Source: Gammaproteobacteria bacterium (GTDB lineage: Bacteria; Pseudomonadota; Gammaproteobacteria; SURF-13). Taken from it: DNA of 64,000 bases. Of this stretch, positions 29,070-37,003 are shown piece after piece (position 1 is the first letter of the stretch; each line of letters opens with the position of its first letter). The DNA lies in contig JACPZD010000035.1 in NCBI GenBank assembly GCA_016195665.1, positions 1 through 64,000 of the forward strand, given 5' to 3'. The notes below the pieces were generated by a model. The model saw only the letters and a program-made list of their open reading frames with translations, made no database searches and was not told where the DNA came from. The translations under genes and the position numbers were made by a program.

Positions 29070-30125
29070 TCACATCGCCTTGATGCCGACCGGGATCAGG
29101 GCCAGCCCCCAGATGACGAAGATGATCAGCACCGTCCACACTTCGCGGGTGATGCGCCGCTCATTCTTCCACCAGTACCAGAACAGCACGCCGAGGGTGA
29201 GTGCGAAATTGGCCCAGGCGCCCCACGCCACGAATGGCACCTTCTGCTCGATCCCCTCGATCGGGATGTCGGCCTCGGCCAGCCGCGCGCCGCCGAGGCG
29301 CTCCACGAGCATGTTCAAGCCTTCGTGAAACACGCCGCCTTCGTACCACAGGTGACCGAAGACGCCATTCAAGGTGATGAAGGAGGCCAAAGCGACCAGC
29401 GACCAGCCGATGAACTTGTCCACCGCCGCCTTACGCTTGAGCAAACCGGGCAATGCGTTCACGCCGAGGATGCCGAGCACCGACAAAAACACCAGCGGCA
29501 GCGCCCGGCCGACGCCGTTGATCCCCATCAGCCAGAAGCCGTCCCAGGGGTTGCCGGTACCGGCGATATAAATCAGCAGCACATAGGTGATGGGATTGGG
29601 GCAGCCGACGCCGGCATTGCCGAGGAACAGGCCGAGGAAGAACACCTTGAGGTAGTCGGAGCGCTCCTCGATCCACTTCGGCGTGCGCGTGTAGGCGGGC
29701 AACTCGAAACGGATGAGCTTGAGCTCGGACAGCCCGAACAGCAGCGCCGCGACGCCGGCCAGCACGTACATGATGCGCGTGGCCTGATCGAGTCCGAGGT
29801 ACTTGCCGAGCACGGCCACCGCCGCGCCGTAGAACGCCAGGGTGATGACGAGCCCGAGGCCGAACAGGAGCGCCATCGTCAGTCCCTTGCGGTAACCCAT
29901 CCCCATGCTCATGGGCACGATGACGAAGGCCAGCGGCAGGGTGCAGGGCAGGAAGATATTGGACACGCCGCCGGCGAAGGACAGTGTCGCGGTCGCCGCC
30001 GTGGTGGTGCTGGTGGCGAGATAGACCAGCGCGATGATGATGACCGACAACAGCACGAAGGCGGTGCTGACGAAGAACACGCGCATCCGCTTTTCCGCGT
30101 CGGTCAACGTGTTATCGGCATCCAT
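29070..30125 (-). CDS. CcdA/DsbD-like membrane thiol transporter
   Basis: The 351-residue protein has about eight membrane helices and the two motifs of the DsbD/CcdA transmembrane domain, NIFLPCTLPLAFVIVP (Cys near residue 60) and NAGVGCPNPITYVLL, which together pass reducing power across the membrane. It is longer than CcdA by an extra C-terminal helix pair. With a thioredoxin-like gene, an HMA gene and cytochromes next to it, it likely keeps periplasmic metal-binding or heme-ligation cysteines reduced. The gene is preceded by AAGGAG. Confidence 0.85.
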   Translation of the reverse strand: MDADNTLTDAEKRMRVFFVSTAFVLLSVIIIALVYLATSTTTAATATLSFAGGVSNIFLPCTLPLAFVIVPMSMGMGYRKGLTMALLFGLGLVITLAFYGAAVAVLGKYLGLDQATRIMYVLAGVAALLFGLSELKLIRFELPAYTRTPKWIEERSDYLKVFFLGLFLGNAGVGCPNPITYVLLIYIAGTGNPWDGFWLMGINGVGRALPLVFLSVLGILGVNALPGLLKRKAAVDKFIGWSLVALASFITLNGVFGHLWYEGGVFHEGLNMLVERLGGARLAEADIPIEGIEQKVPFVAWGAWANFALTLGVLFWYWWKNERRITREVWTVLIIFVIWGLALIPVGIKAM

Positions 30126-30154
30126 GAAAATCTCCTTTTTATTATCGGTATTTC

Positions 30155-30178
30155 ACGCCACGGACGATTCCGTGGCGT
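30155..30178. terminator. Perfect 10-bp hairpin between DUF1622 and ccdA-like genes
   Basis: ACGCCACGGA at 30155-30164 and its inverse complement at 30169-30178 flank a CGAT loop. A short T run follows on the plus strand only, so on the coding (minus) strand it is not a textbook terminator. It could be an attenuator, an RNA stability element or a processing site in the operon. Confidence 0.45.
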
Positions 30179-30206
30179 ACTTTTCCAGGGTCATGCCACA
30201 GCCAAG

Positions 30207-30560
30207 TCACGCATTACCCTGTCTCGCTCCCCGGCTCAGCTCCAGGTTCAGGAAGTAGACGATCACCGTACGGATCACCACGATGCCGCCGAGGATCGCC
30301 AGCGAGTTCCAGGTCGGCACCACGATGGTCTGGACGATGTCGCCAGCCAGAAAGAACTCGAGTCCGAGCACCATCTTCTCGCCCATCGCAAGGCGGATGG
30401 CGCCCAGGTACTTGCGCATCGGGCGCTGCGTCGCCAACAACCAGCCGCGCTGCGCCAGACCCATGAACGCCTCCAGGACGCCCCACAACACCGCGACGAT
30501 GCCCAGGGCCTCGATCCAGGGGACGACGTAACCCACCCATTGAACCAGCAGTTCATGCAT
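30207..30560 (-). CDS. DUF1622 family membrane protein
   Basis: The 117-residue protein has three membrane helices with the DUF1622 core (RLAMGEKMVLGLEFFLAGDI and TIVVPTWNSL, then VVIRTVIVYFLNLEL). The family is widespread and of unknown function. It is the first gene of the ccdA-HMA-redox run on the minus strand. Confidence 0.85.
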   Translation of the reverse strand: MHELLVQWVGYVVPWIEALGIVAVLWGVLEAFMGLAQRGWLLATQRPMRKYLGAIRLAMGEKMVLGLEFFLAGDIVQTIVVPTWNSLAILGGIVVIRTVIVYFLNLELSRGARQGNA

Positions 30561-30622
30561 ATCTCACCCGAATCAAATCCCATGGCTGCTTCCCCCCGCG
30601 CCGTCCAGCCGCGCGAACACCG

Positions 30623-30805
30623 CTAAACTGGGCGCGGCGGCGCGCGGTCGCCGTGGGGGGCGGCGCCCGCATACTTCTGCGGCTCCTCGGTAAACGCCTT
30701 GTGACAGGCCGCGGAGCAGAAATAGTACATCTGCCCGTCATAGTCCGCCTTGGCCGCCGCCTTGGCCGGCTCCACCTGCATCTTGCATACTGGATCGATT
30801 GTCAT
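30623..30805 (-). CDS. Stand-alone YHS-domain protein
   Basis: The 60-residue protein is one YHS domain: MTIDPVCKMQVEP, then GQMYYFCSAACHKAFTEEPQKY, with the two cysteine sites (VCKM and CSAAC) expected to bind a soft metal. The start at 30805 follows AGGAGGTGG. The C-terminal tail is Pro/Arg-rich. It is one of several YHS units in this region. Confidence 0.85.
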   Translation of the reverse strand: MTIDPVCKMQVEPAKAAAKADYDGQMYYFCSAACHKAFTEEPQKYAGAAPHGDRAPPRPV

Positions 30806-30876
30806 GTTCCACCTCCTATTCAAGTTCAAAGAAACCCATGTTCGGGTCGCCGTTTTGAAGGCGAGCCTGCCGTCTA

Positions 30877-31164
30877 TCACGCCGCCCCGCCCTGCTGCTG
30901 CACCGCCCGGATACGTCGTCCCAGTTCGCGCATGGCTTCGGGGAGCGTCGCGCCTTTCGCCACGAGCACTTTCACGAATTCCGCCTTGGCCAGAACGCCG
31001 ACGATCTCCTCCGTCCGGCCCGACGGCTCGCACACGTTCGCACCCTCATCGAGCTGCTCGCGGATGCAGGCTTCGATCTCATCCGGGCTGAAGCGCTGCG
31101 CCAGCGCGCGGATCTCCGCCAGGTGAAGATCCGGGTGTGGCGATCGGGTATCGTCAGTCGTCAT
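30877..31164 (-). CDS. Uncharacterised small alpha-helical protein
   Basis: A 95-residue soluble, charged protein. ATG 31164 is preferred over 31170 because GAGGAGG then has a normal eight-base spacing. It shows helical segments (LAEIRALAQRFSPDEIEACI, EAMRELGRRIRAVQQ) and one cysteine (NVCEPSG). I do not recognise a family. It lies between a YHS gene and a DUF5676 gene on the same strand, so a link to the metal cluster is likely but unproven. Confidence 0.65.
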   Translation of the reverse strand: MTTDDTRSPHPDLHLAEIRALAQRFSPDEIEACIREQLDEGANVCEPSGRTEEIVGVLAKAEFVKVLVAKGATLPEAMRELGRRIRAVQQQGGAA

Positions 31165-31219
31165 CTTCATTACCTCCTCGGGTCAAGGATGACCAGCCTT
31201 CATCGGGCTCTCCATCCGG

Positions 31220-31486
31220 CTATGGCCGGGCGTCACCCCAGCGCCGCTGGAGAAAATTGTAGATCGGCACGTACACCAGCCCGGCATATACGCCGTACAA
31301 AAAACTCTCCGCGAGCCCCAGCAGGAAGCCCCACCAGGTGAGCCACTTGAACGCCGGCAGCACTTGCTCGAGAAACGCATGCATGTGCAGGCTTTCTGGC
31401 GTGACCACGCCGTAGATCACACACACGATAAAAGTGACCGCGCCCCATAATCCGAGCGCCCAGGAAACGAGCTTGATGTTCAGCAT
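31220..31486 (-). CDS. DUF5676 family membrane protein (copy A)
   Basis: The 88-residue protein has two membrane helices with a short amphipathic stretch between (ESLHMHAFLEQVLPAFKWLT) and the end GVYAGLVYVPIYNFLQRRW. DUF5676 proteins are small, of unknown function, and often found near copper and heavy-metal genes. GAGGAGG precedes the start. A near copy lies at 39984-40250, and both are followed upstream by the same His/Gly-rich protein. Confidence 0.85.
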   Translation of the reverse strand: MLNIKLVSWALGLWGAVTFIVCVIYGVVTPESLHMHAFLEQVLPAFKWLTWWGFLLGLAESFLYGVYAGLVYVPIYNFLQRRWGDARP

Positions 31487-31497
31487 GTCGATCCTCC

Positions 31498-31689
31498 TCA
31501 ATGTTGATGGCCTTGCGGCTTGTCCTTGCCCGGTTGTGCGCCGTCTGCGGGGCGTTGCTCGTCCCCGCCGCCACAACCGCCCCCACCACGGCCGCCATGT
31601 CCTCCATGGCCGCCGTGACCAAAAAGATGCATGCCGATAAACAGAACTAAAAATAAAACCCATATCCAGTTCTGCGTTAGCCATTCCAT
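31498..31689 (-). CDS. Small His/Gly-rich membrane protein (DUF2933-like, copy A)
   Basis: The 63-residue protein starts MEWLTQNWIWVLFLVLFIGM, one helix, then HLFGHGGHGGHGG, a Cys-containing GGGGCGGG, and a His-ending tail. The His-rich part is likely a metal-binding tail on the periplasmic or cytosolic face. It is eleven bases upstream of the DUF5676 gene, forming a unit that is repeated at 40 kb. Confidence 0.8.
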   Translation of the reverse strand: MEWLTQNWIWVLFLVLFIGMHLFGHGGHGGHGGRGGGGCGGGDEQRPADGAQPGKDKPQGHQH

Positions 31690-31731
31690 GATATATCTCC
31701 GTTAGTAATCCATTATGTTGCCGCTATTGAT

Positions 31732-33063
31732 TCAGCATGGCGCTCGATAGAGATCGCGCCGCGTGAGCGGAACCGGGTTGGAAAAAGGTGCGCGCTTGGA
31801 AGCCAGTATTTGATATATCCCGGTATTGCCTTCTTCAAACTGCATGGCGCAAGCCGCCATATACAGCCGCCAGATACGATAGACGGGTTCGGTCACATAC
31901 TTCAGGGCTTCTTCGTGGCGCTCATCCAGGCGTCTTACCCACTCGCGTAGCGTCAGCGCGTAGTGCTGCCTGAGACCTTCAACGTCGTGAATCTCGAAAT
32001 CCGCACCTTCCATGATTTGCTGCACCGTTCCGACAGTCTCGAGCTGTCCGTCAGGAAACACATAGCGATTGATGAATTCGGTCGAAACAGTTTTCTTCCA
32101 ACCACCTTCATCGCTGGTGATGCCGTGGTTGAGGAATAGGCCGCCAGGTCTGAGCAGCCGGTGGGCAATTGCAAAGTAGGCCGGCAAGTTTTTCAAGCCG
32201 ACGTGCTCGAACATGCCGACGCTGACGAGCTTGTCGTAGCGGGCTTCGTCCTGGAGATCGCGGTAATCGAGCATCTCGACGGAAACTTTATGTTCCAAGC
32301 CGCGCTGCTTGATCATACTTTGAACATAGTCATACTGATTTTGGCTTAGCGTAATGCCCTGTGCGCTCGCGCCGTATTGTTCCGCAGCCCAGCAGATCAG
32401 TGCGCCCCAGCCGCAGCCGATGTCGAGCAGCCGCTCGCCGGGTTTGAGCCGCAATTTGCGGCAAATGTGGTCAAGCTTGTTACGCTGCGCTTGCTCCAGG
32501 CTCTGGCCGGCATCCTCGTAATAAGCGCAGGAATAGACCCTCTGTTCGTCCAGCCACAGCGCATAGAAATCGTTGGAAACGTCATAGTGAAAGGAGATGG
32601 CTTGGCGATTGAGTTCTTTGCTGGGACTGATGCCCAGTTTTTGCCTGAGGGTTTTTGCCCACTTGGGTGCGTTACTGCCGTTTGATGCAGTTTTGTCTGG
32701 TTTAATCCTAAATGCCTTAGCCGCAAGGGCGGCCTTCTCTATCACGGACAGTTGCAATGAAGCCAGATGGTGACGCAGTTTGAGGGCGCTGTAGAGGTTA
32801 CCGTCAATGTCAATGAGTCCTTGAAAATAAGATTCAACGAGACGTAACGGATTGCGCGACAGGACGACATCCTGAAAAGCTTTTGCAGACCGGAAGGTCA
32901 ACGAAAACGCCGGGTGGCCGCGGCCCAGATGCACTTCGGAACCGTCCCACAGGCAGATGCTTATACGTCCGTCGAAATCCCGGAACAGGCGATACAGGAT
33001 ATGTTTTGCCAGCTCGATGCTTGAGCTTGCAGGCTGCAAAGCTATTTCCGAAGAGGTTGACAC
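31732..33063 (-). CDS. cfa: Cyclopropane-fatty-acyl-phospholipid synthase
   Basis: This SAM-dependent enzyme adds a methylene bridge to unsaturated membrane lipids. The SAM site RLLDIGCGWGALICWAAEQYG and SLEQAQRNKLDHICRKL, then HYDVSNDFYALWLDEQRVYS and ITSDEGGW are characteristic. I set the start at GTG 33063, nine bases after AAGGAG, rather than the TTG seven codons earlier. The protein has about 443 residues, with an N-terminal SCP2-like part and C-terminal catalytic part. Such enzymes protect membranes in stress and stationary phase, in keeping with the island. Confidence 0.93.
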   Translation of the reverse strand: MSTSSEIALQPASSSIELAKHILYRLFRDFDGRISICLWDGSEVHLGRGHPAFSLTFRSAKAFQDVVLSRNPLRLVESYFQGLIDIDGNLYSALKLRHHLASLQLSVIEKAALAAKAFRIKPDKTASNGSNAPKWAKTLRQKLGISPSKELNRQAISFHYDVSNDFYALWLDEQRVYSCAYYEDAGQSLEQAQRNKLDHICRKLRLKPGERLLDIGCGWGALICWAAEQYGASAQGITLSQNQYDYVQSMIKQRGLEHKVSVEMLDYRDLQDEARYDKLVSVGMFEHVGLKNLPAYFAIAHRLLRPGGLFLNHGITSDEGGWKKTVSTEFINRYVFPDGQLETVGTVQQIMEGADFEIHDVEGLRQHYALTLREWVRRLDERHEEALKYVTEPVYRIWRLYMAACAMQFEEGNTGIYQILASKRAPFSNPVPLTRRDLYRAPC

Positions 33064-33111
33064 TTCACTGAACTCCTTTCTCAATTGGTTAGGGAGTCTC
33101 TGATCAAGTTC

Positions 33112-33143
33112 GGTCGGGTTACGGCCTGATGCCTAACCCGACC
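33112..33143. terminator. Long hairpin between DUF2934 and cfa
   Basis: GGTCGGGTTA at 33112-33121 pairs perfectly with TAACCCGACC at 33134-33143, and GGC/GCC extend the stem inside, leaving a five-base loop. No clear T run follows on either strand. It would fold strongly in the transcript and separates the DUF2934 gene from cfa. Confidence 0.5.
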
Positions 33144-33159
33144 AGCACTCAATTGCGGG

Positions 33160-33357
33160 CTAGAGCTTCCCCTCAGCCAGCAACCGATCGATTTCCGCTT
33201 CCGCAGCCAGCCAATTCTCTAAATCACAACCGCTATTGAATCCACCGCTCTCAGCGATATAATAAGCCGCAACCTCAATGTGGTGCTGGCGTTGCTCTTC
33301 GGTCAGCTGGGTATCGGCTTTGGCTTTGCCGCTCTCGGACTTGGTATGGGTACTCAT
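33160..33357 (-). CDS. DUF2934 family protein
   Basis: The 65-residue protein has the DUF2934 pattern, a charged N-terminus followed by IEVAAYYIAESGGF and CDLENWLAAEAEIDRLL. The family is small, soluble and of unknown function, frequent in metal- and stress-related loci of proteobacteria. AAGGAG lies upstream of the ATG. Confidence 0.85.
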   Translation of the reverse strand: MSTHTKSESGKAKADTQLTEEQRQHHIEVAAYYIAESGGFNSGCDLENWLAAEAEIDRLLAEGKL

Positions 33358-33468
33358 GGTTTGTCTCCTTCGTTCACTACTGTTCGGTTAACTGAAGGTG
33401 TGTCACGATCACACCCCCTTGCACTGCTGTTGCAATATTCATTATAAAAGCTGTGCGTGGCACACAGG

Positions 33469-33915
33469 TCAATCTTCCATTGCTATCGCTTCGATAAGGT
33501 GGCACACGGCTTTCCCGTCCGGTACGCCATCGGGCATCTTCGCCCAAGCGCGTAGCGCACGCTCCATGCGGCGTTGCAGACTCAGCATCTCCTCCAGCTG
33601 CTGGCGGTTATCGGCGATGCGCTGCTCGATGATTTCGCGCACGCGCGGGCACGGCGACTTACCGCGCTCCGCCTCCTGAATAATGACCCCGATCTCGCGC
33701 AGGGTGTAACCGAGCGCCTTGGCCTGAAGGATGAACCGAAGCCGCTTGAGGTGCGCCTCGGCGAACAACTTGTAGCCGCTCGCCGGATCGCGCGCCGGCC
33801 GCAGCAGGCCGATGCGCGTGTAGTAGCGCACGACGTGCACCGGCACCTGCGCCTGGCGCGCCAGGCCGTTTGCCGTGGTCACCGCGCCAGCGGATTTGCT
33901 GCGCGCGTGTTTCAT
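33469..33915 (-). CDS. MerR-family metal-responsive regulator
   Basis: From ATG 33915 the protein has 148 residues: a winged-helix DNA-binding part (TTANGLARQAQVPVHVVRYY, TRIGLLRPARDPASGYKLF), a long dimerisation helix and a C-terminal end with Cys89 (KSPCPRVRE) and Cys138 (AVCHLIE). Two cysteines at about these places form the ion site in the heavy-metal MerR group (CadR/PbrR/ZntR-like). A promoter with a 20-base spacer lies upstream on the same strand, so self-regulation is likely. Which metal it senses cannot be told. Confidence 0.82.
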   Translation of the reverse strand: MKHARSKSAGAVTTANGLARQAQVPVHVVRYYTRIGLLRPARDPASGYKLFAEAHLKRLRFILQAKALGYTLREIGVIIQEAERGKSPCPRVREIIEQRIADNRQQLEEMLSLQRRMERALRAWAKMPDGVPDGKAVCHLIEAIAMED

Positions 33916-34106
33916 GCGCCGCCTCGCCTGAACCGGACGCGCTCGTCTTTCGCGGCGGCGCTTTCCGCTTTCATCTCCATCATGCAAACAGGGGCCAGCA
34001 TGCTTCGTCTCCTCCGGGTATCCGGCGCAACAATTGTTCGATCACGGACCGAGGCTTTCCACGAACCGGCCGCGCGGCATCCTCGGATGCATGAGTGCAT
34101 GTAAGC

Positions 34107-34138
34107 ACTGTACAACCTATGCGCAGGTGACAGGTCAA
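34107..34138 (-). promoter_or_regulatory. MerR-type promoter with 20-bp spacer and operator dyad
   Basis: On the minus strand TTGACC (33-38 of the 34100 block, i.e. 34133-34138) and TACAGT (34107-34112) are separated by 20 bases instead of 17. The spacer holds the dyad ACCT-N6-AGGT. Over-long spacers with a central dyad are the hallmark of MerR-activated promoters. It points at the MerR gene 192 bases downstream. The rest of the 356-base gap (33916-34271) shows no gene. Confidence 0.55.
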
Positions 34139-34271
34139 CCCCGCCGTTGCCCACCGCCGCGCGACTGGAATAGCCCGCTCATCTCAGCTCCCGGCAAACT
34201 ATTCCGCCGCGCGACCCAGCGCTATCCCGCACTTCATCGCCACCATCGCTTGTTTCGACGCTCGCGTGCCG

Positions 34272-34499
34272 TTACTCGTGCGGTATGGCGTCGTGCTGGA
34301 GCTTCGCCTTGCGCTCTTCATATTCCTTGTCCGAGATTTCGCCCGCGGCGTAGCGTCGCTGCAGCACTTCGAGCGGCGACACGCGCCGCCGGCTGCGCGG
34401 CACCGGTTCAATCAGCGCGAAGAACACCACGATCAGCGCGATCCAGAACAGCCACCACAGCGCGTGCATTCCCATAAAACCCCATCCAACGTAGTTCAT
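34272..34499 (-). CDS. SHOCT-domain small membrane protein
   Basis: The 75-residue protein has one N-terminal membrane helix (HALWWLFWIALIVVFFALIE) and a C-terminal SHOCT motif (PLEVLQRRYAAGEISDKEYE). SHOCT proteins are often tied to membrane or oligomer assembly; no specific role is known. AGGAGG precedes the start. A paralogue lies at 47068-47307. Confidence 0.85.
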   Translation of the reverse strand: MNYVGWGFMGMHALWWLFWIALIVVFFALIEPVPRSRRRVSPLEVLQRRYAAGEISDKEYEERKAKLQHDAIPHE

Positions 34500-34546
34500 A
34501 AGTCCTCCTGATCAAACATTGCGTAATCGCAGTTTATCCGCGCCCA

Positions 34547-34735
34547 TTAACTTAGGTTTTGCGACGATTGTCCGGGCGTGTCGTCCACACTCTCCGGCGT
34601 ATACTGTTGCGGGGCCTTGTCGAACTTGGCGGCGCAGGCCGCGCTACAGAAATAGTAAGACCTGCCCTGGACGGAGCGTTGCTCCGCCGCCTCTTCGGGC
34701 CGCACCAGCATACCGCATACGGGGTCTTTCTCCAT
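34547..34735 (-). CDS. Stand-alone YHS-domain protein
   Basis: The 62-residue protein is a YHS domain with MEKDPVCGMLV and RSYYFCSAACAAKFDKAPQQY, both cysteine sites intact. It should bind copper or another soft metal. AAAGGAGG lies upstream. It is placed just after the ABC exporter genes on the same strand. Confidence 0.88.
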   Translation of the reverse strand: MEKDPVCGMLVRPEEAAEQRSVQGRSYYFCSAACAAKFDKAPQQYTPESVDDTPGQSSQNLS

Positions 34736-34757
34736 GATCCACCTCCTTTGTCATGAA

Positions 34758-35873
34758 TCAGCCAAGGCGCCGCCGGAATCGCCCCACGCTCAACGCGAGC
34801 AGGGCGATGCCGATTGCCAGCATGGCCGCGAGCCGCGGCCACAGTACATCGAGTCCCACGCCCTTCAGAAACAGTCCCAGCACCGCGTCCATGTAGTGGC
34901 GCAGCGGGCTCAGCTCCGCCAGATATTGCAGACCGATCGGCATGCTCTCGAGCGGCACGATCGTGCCGGACAGGAACAGGAACGGGAACAATATCAGGAA
35001 GGAGATCAGCAGCGCCTGTTGCAGCGTGTCCGCGACCGCCGCCACCAGGATGCCGATACCCAGGCTGCTCAGCAGGAACGCGCCGGAGAACAGCATGAAC
35101 AGCAGCAGGCTGCCGCGCAGCGGCACGCCGAACGCGGCCGCCACCAGCAGGCTCGGGAACAGCGCGATCAGGCCGAACAGCAGCGGCGGCGCCATCTTGG
35201 CCGCGATCATCTCGCCCGGCGACACCGGCGTCACCAGCAACTGCTCGACGGTGCCCGACTCCTTTTCGCGCACGACCCCGGCCGCGGCCGTGATCACACC
35301 CACCATCATGCCGGCCAGCGACATCATGGACAGCACCATGAAGTGGCGGTAGTCGAGCTCCGAGTTGTACCACACACGCGGGCGGTGTTCGACCGGCGGC
35401 GGGCCGACCGCGAGGTGCGGCCCGGCCCGCTGCATGGCGAAGTTCTGCACGATGCGCTGTGCGTAGCCCTGTGCGACGCTCGCGGTGTTGGCGTTCGAGC
35501 CGTCCAGCAGCAACTGCACGGTCGCCGGCTTGCCCTGCGCGAGCTGGCGCGAGAACTCCGGCGGGATCACCACCGCGGCCAGCGCCTCGCCGCGATCGAG
35601 CACCGCCGCCACTTCGGCGTCGGTGGCGGCGGTGCGGGTGATCTTGAAATAGCCCGAGGCGCCGAAGTCCTGCACCAGCGCGCGGCTCTCGGCGGTGCGC
35701 GCGAGATCGGCGAACACCGTCGGCAGGTTGCGCACGTCGAACGACATGGCATAGGTGCACATGATCACCTCACCGGTGTAGAGGTACAGGATCAGCGCCA
35801 GCATGGAGCGGGCACGCAGGAACTGCGTCAGCTCCTTGCGCATGAGCGCCGCGATTCTGCCGTAGCGTGCCAT
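34758..35873 (-). CDS. ABC-2 type permease (second of pair)
   Basis: The 371-residue protein has an N-terminal helix, a large periplasmic domain (about residues 55-180) and five C-terminal helices, with VREKESGTVEQLLVTPVSPGEMI, the conserved cytosolic turn of ABC-2 permeases of the YhhJ/YhiH type. It pairs with the permease upstream, whose stop overlaps its ATG (TGATG). The export substrate is unknown. Confidence 0.9.
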   Translation of the reverse strand: MARYGRIAALMRKELTQFLRARSMLALILYLYTGEVIMCTYAMSFDVRNLPTVFADLARTAESRALVQDFGASGYFKITRTAATDAEVAAVLDRGEALAAVVIPPEFSRQLAQGKPATVQLLLDGSNANTASVAQGYAQRIVQNFAMQRAGPHLAVGPPPVEHRPRVWYNSELDYRHFMVLSMMSLAGMMVGVITAAAGVVREKESGTVEQLLVTPVSPGEMIAAKMAPPLLFGLIALFPSLLVAAAFGVPLRGSLLLFMLFSGAFLLSSLGIGILVAAVADTLQQALLISFLILFPFLFLSGTIVPLESMPIGLQYLAELSPLRHYMDAVLGLFLKGVGLDVLWPRLAAMLAIGIALLALSVGRFRRRLG

Positions 35874-37003
35874 CACTCCACCTTCTTGCGGAACAGCCGC
35901 GTGGTCATGACGAACACCAGCGCCGTGTACAAGAGCAGCGCCAGGAACTGCGGCCACAGCACCTCCAGGCCCACGTCCTTCATCACGATGCCGCGCGAGA
36001 TCTCGACGAAGTAGCGCGCCGGGAACAGATAGGTGTAGAGCTGCAGCATCATCGGCATAGTGTAGATCGGAAACAGGAAGCCGGAGAACAGGAACGAAGG
36101 CATGAGCGTCGCGAGCAGCGCCAGCAGCATGGCGACGAGCTGGCTGCGGGTGACGCTCGATATCAGCAGGCCGAGGCCCACGGTGCAGAACACGTAGATC
36201 ACGGTCGCGGCCAGGAACAACGGGAAGCTGCCGAGGAACGGGATGTGGAACCACCACAGCCCGGCGACCAGGATCATGAGCATTTCAAGGAAGGCGATGG
36301 CGGCGTACGGGATCATCTTGCCGGCGATGAACTCGTACGGCCGGATCGGCGAGACGAAGATCTGCTGCACCGAACCGGCCTCCTTCTCGCGCACCACTGC
36401 GAGCGCGGTGAGCAGCGGCGGGAACGCCATCAGGATCACCCCGAACAGGCCGGGCACAATGTAGTTGCGGCTCTCGAGCGGCGCATTGAACCACACACGG
36501 CTCTCGACCCGCACCGGCACGAGCGGCACGCCGGCGCCGTGCGCGGCGAAGCGCTCGCGCGCGCGCTCGAACGCATAGTCCTGGATAATGGCCTCGGCGT
36601 AGCCGACCACCACCATCGCGGTGGCGGAGAACGAGCCGTCGGCCAGGGTCTGCACCTCGGCGGTTTCGCCGCGCGCGAGCTTCCGCGAAAAATCCGGCGG
36701 CACGATCAGCACCAGCCGCGCCCGGCCGTTGTCCAGCAACTCGGCGAGCTCGCTCTCGGCGCGCACGTCGTGCACGCGCTTGAAGTAGCCCGAGCGCGGG
36801 AAACGCTCGATCAGCGCGCGGCTCGCGGCGCTGCGGTCCTGGTCGTAGACCGCGAGGCTCGCGTCCTTGACGTCGAGCGACAGCGCCGAGCCGAACAGAT
36901 AGAGCATCAACAGCGGCAGCAGCACCGCGACCGCGATCGTGATCGGGTCGCGGCGGATCTCGCGCACCTCCTTCCACACCACGATCCAGATCAGGCTTTT
37001 CAT
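35873..37003 (-). CDS. ABC-2 type permease (first of pair)
   Basis: The 376-residue protein has the same plan as its neighbour: one N-terminal helix, periplasmic domain, and the motif VREKEAGSVQQIFVSPIRPYEFI before the last helices. The two permeases would form the membrane pore. ATG 37003 overlaps the stop of the ATP-binding gene as ATGA, so HlyD, ATPase and both permeases are translated as one unit. Confidence 0.9.
   Translation of the reverse strand: MKSLIWIVVWKEVREIRRDPITIAVAVLLPLLMLYLFGSALSLDVKDASLAVYDQDRSAASRALIERFPRSGYFKRVHDVRAESELAELLDNGRARLVLIVPPDFSRKLARGETAEVQTLADGSFSATAMVVVGYAEAIIQDYAFERARERFAAHGAGVPLVPVRVESRVWFNAPLESRNYIVPGLFGVILMAFPPLLTALAVVREKEAGSVQQIFVSPIRPYEFIAGKMIPYAAIAFLEMLMILVAGLWWFHIPFLGSFPLFLAATVIYVFCTVGLGLLISSVTRSQLVAMLLALLATLMPSFLFSGFLFPIYTMPMMLQLYTYLFPARYFVEISRGIVMKDVGLEVLWPQFLALLLYTALVFVMTTRLFRKKVE

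Noticed and set aside
26731-30626. Long plus-strand frames opposite the epimerase-HMBD and CcdA genes
   Set aside because: No family motifs, His/Arg/Gln-rich composition, and the minus strand carries clear conserved genes.
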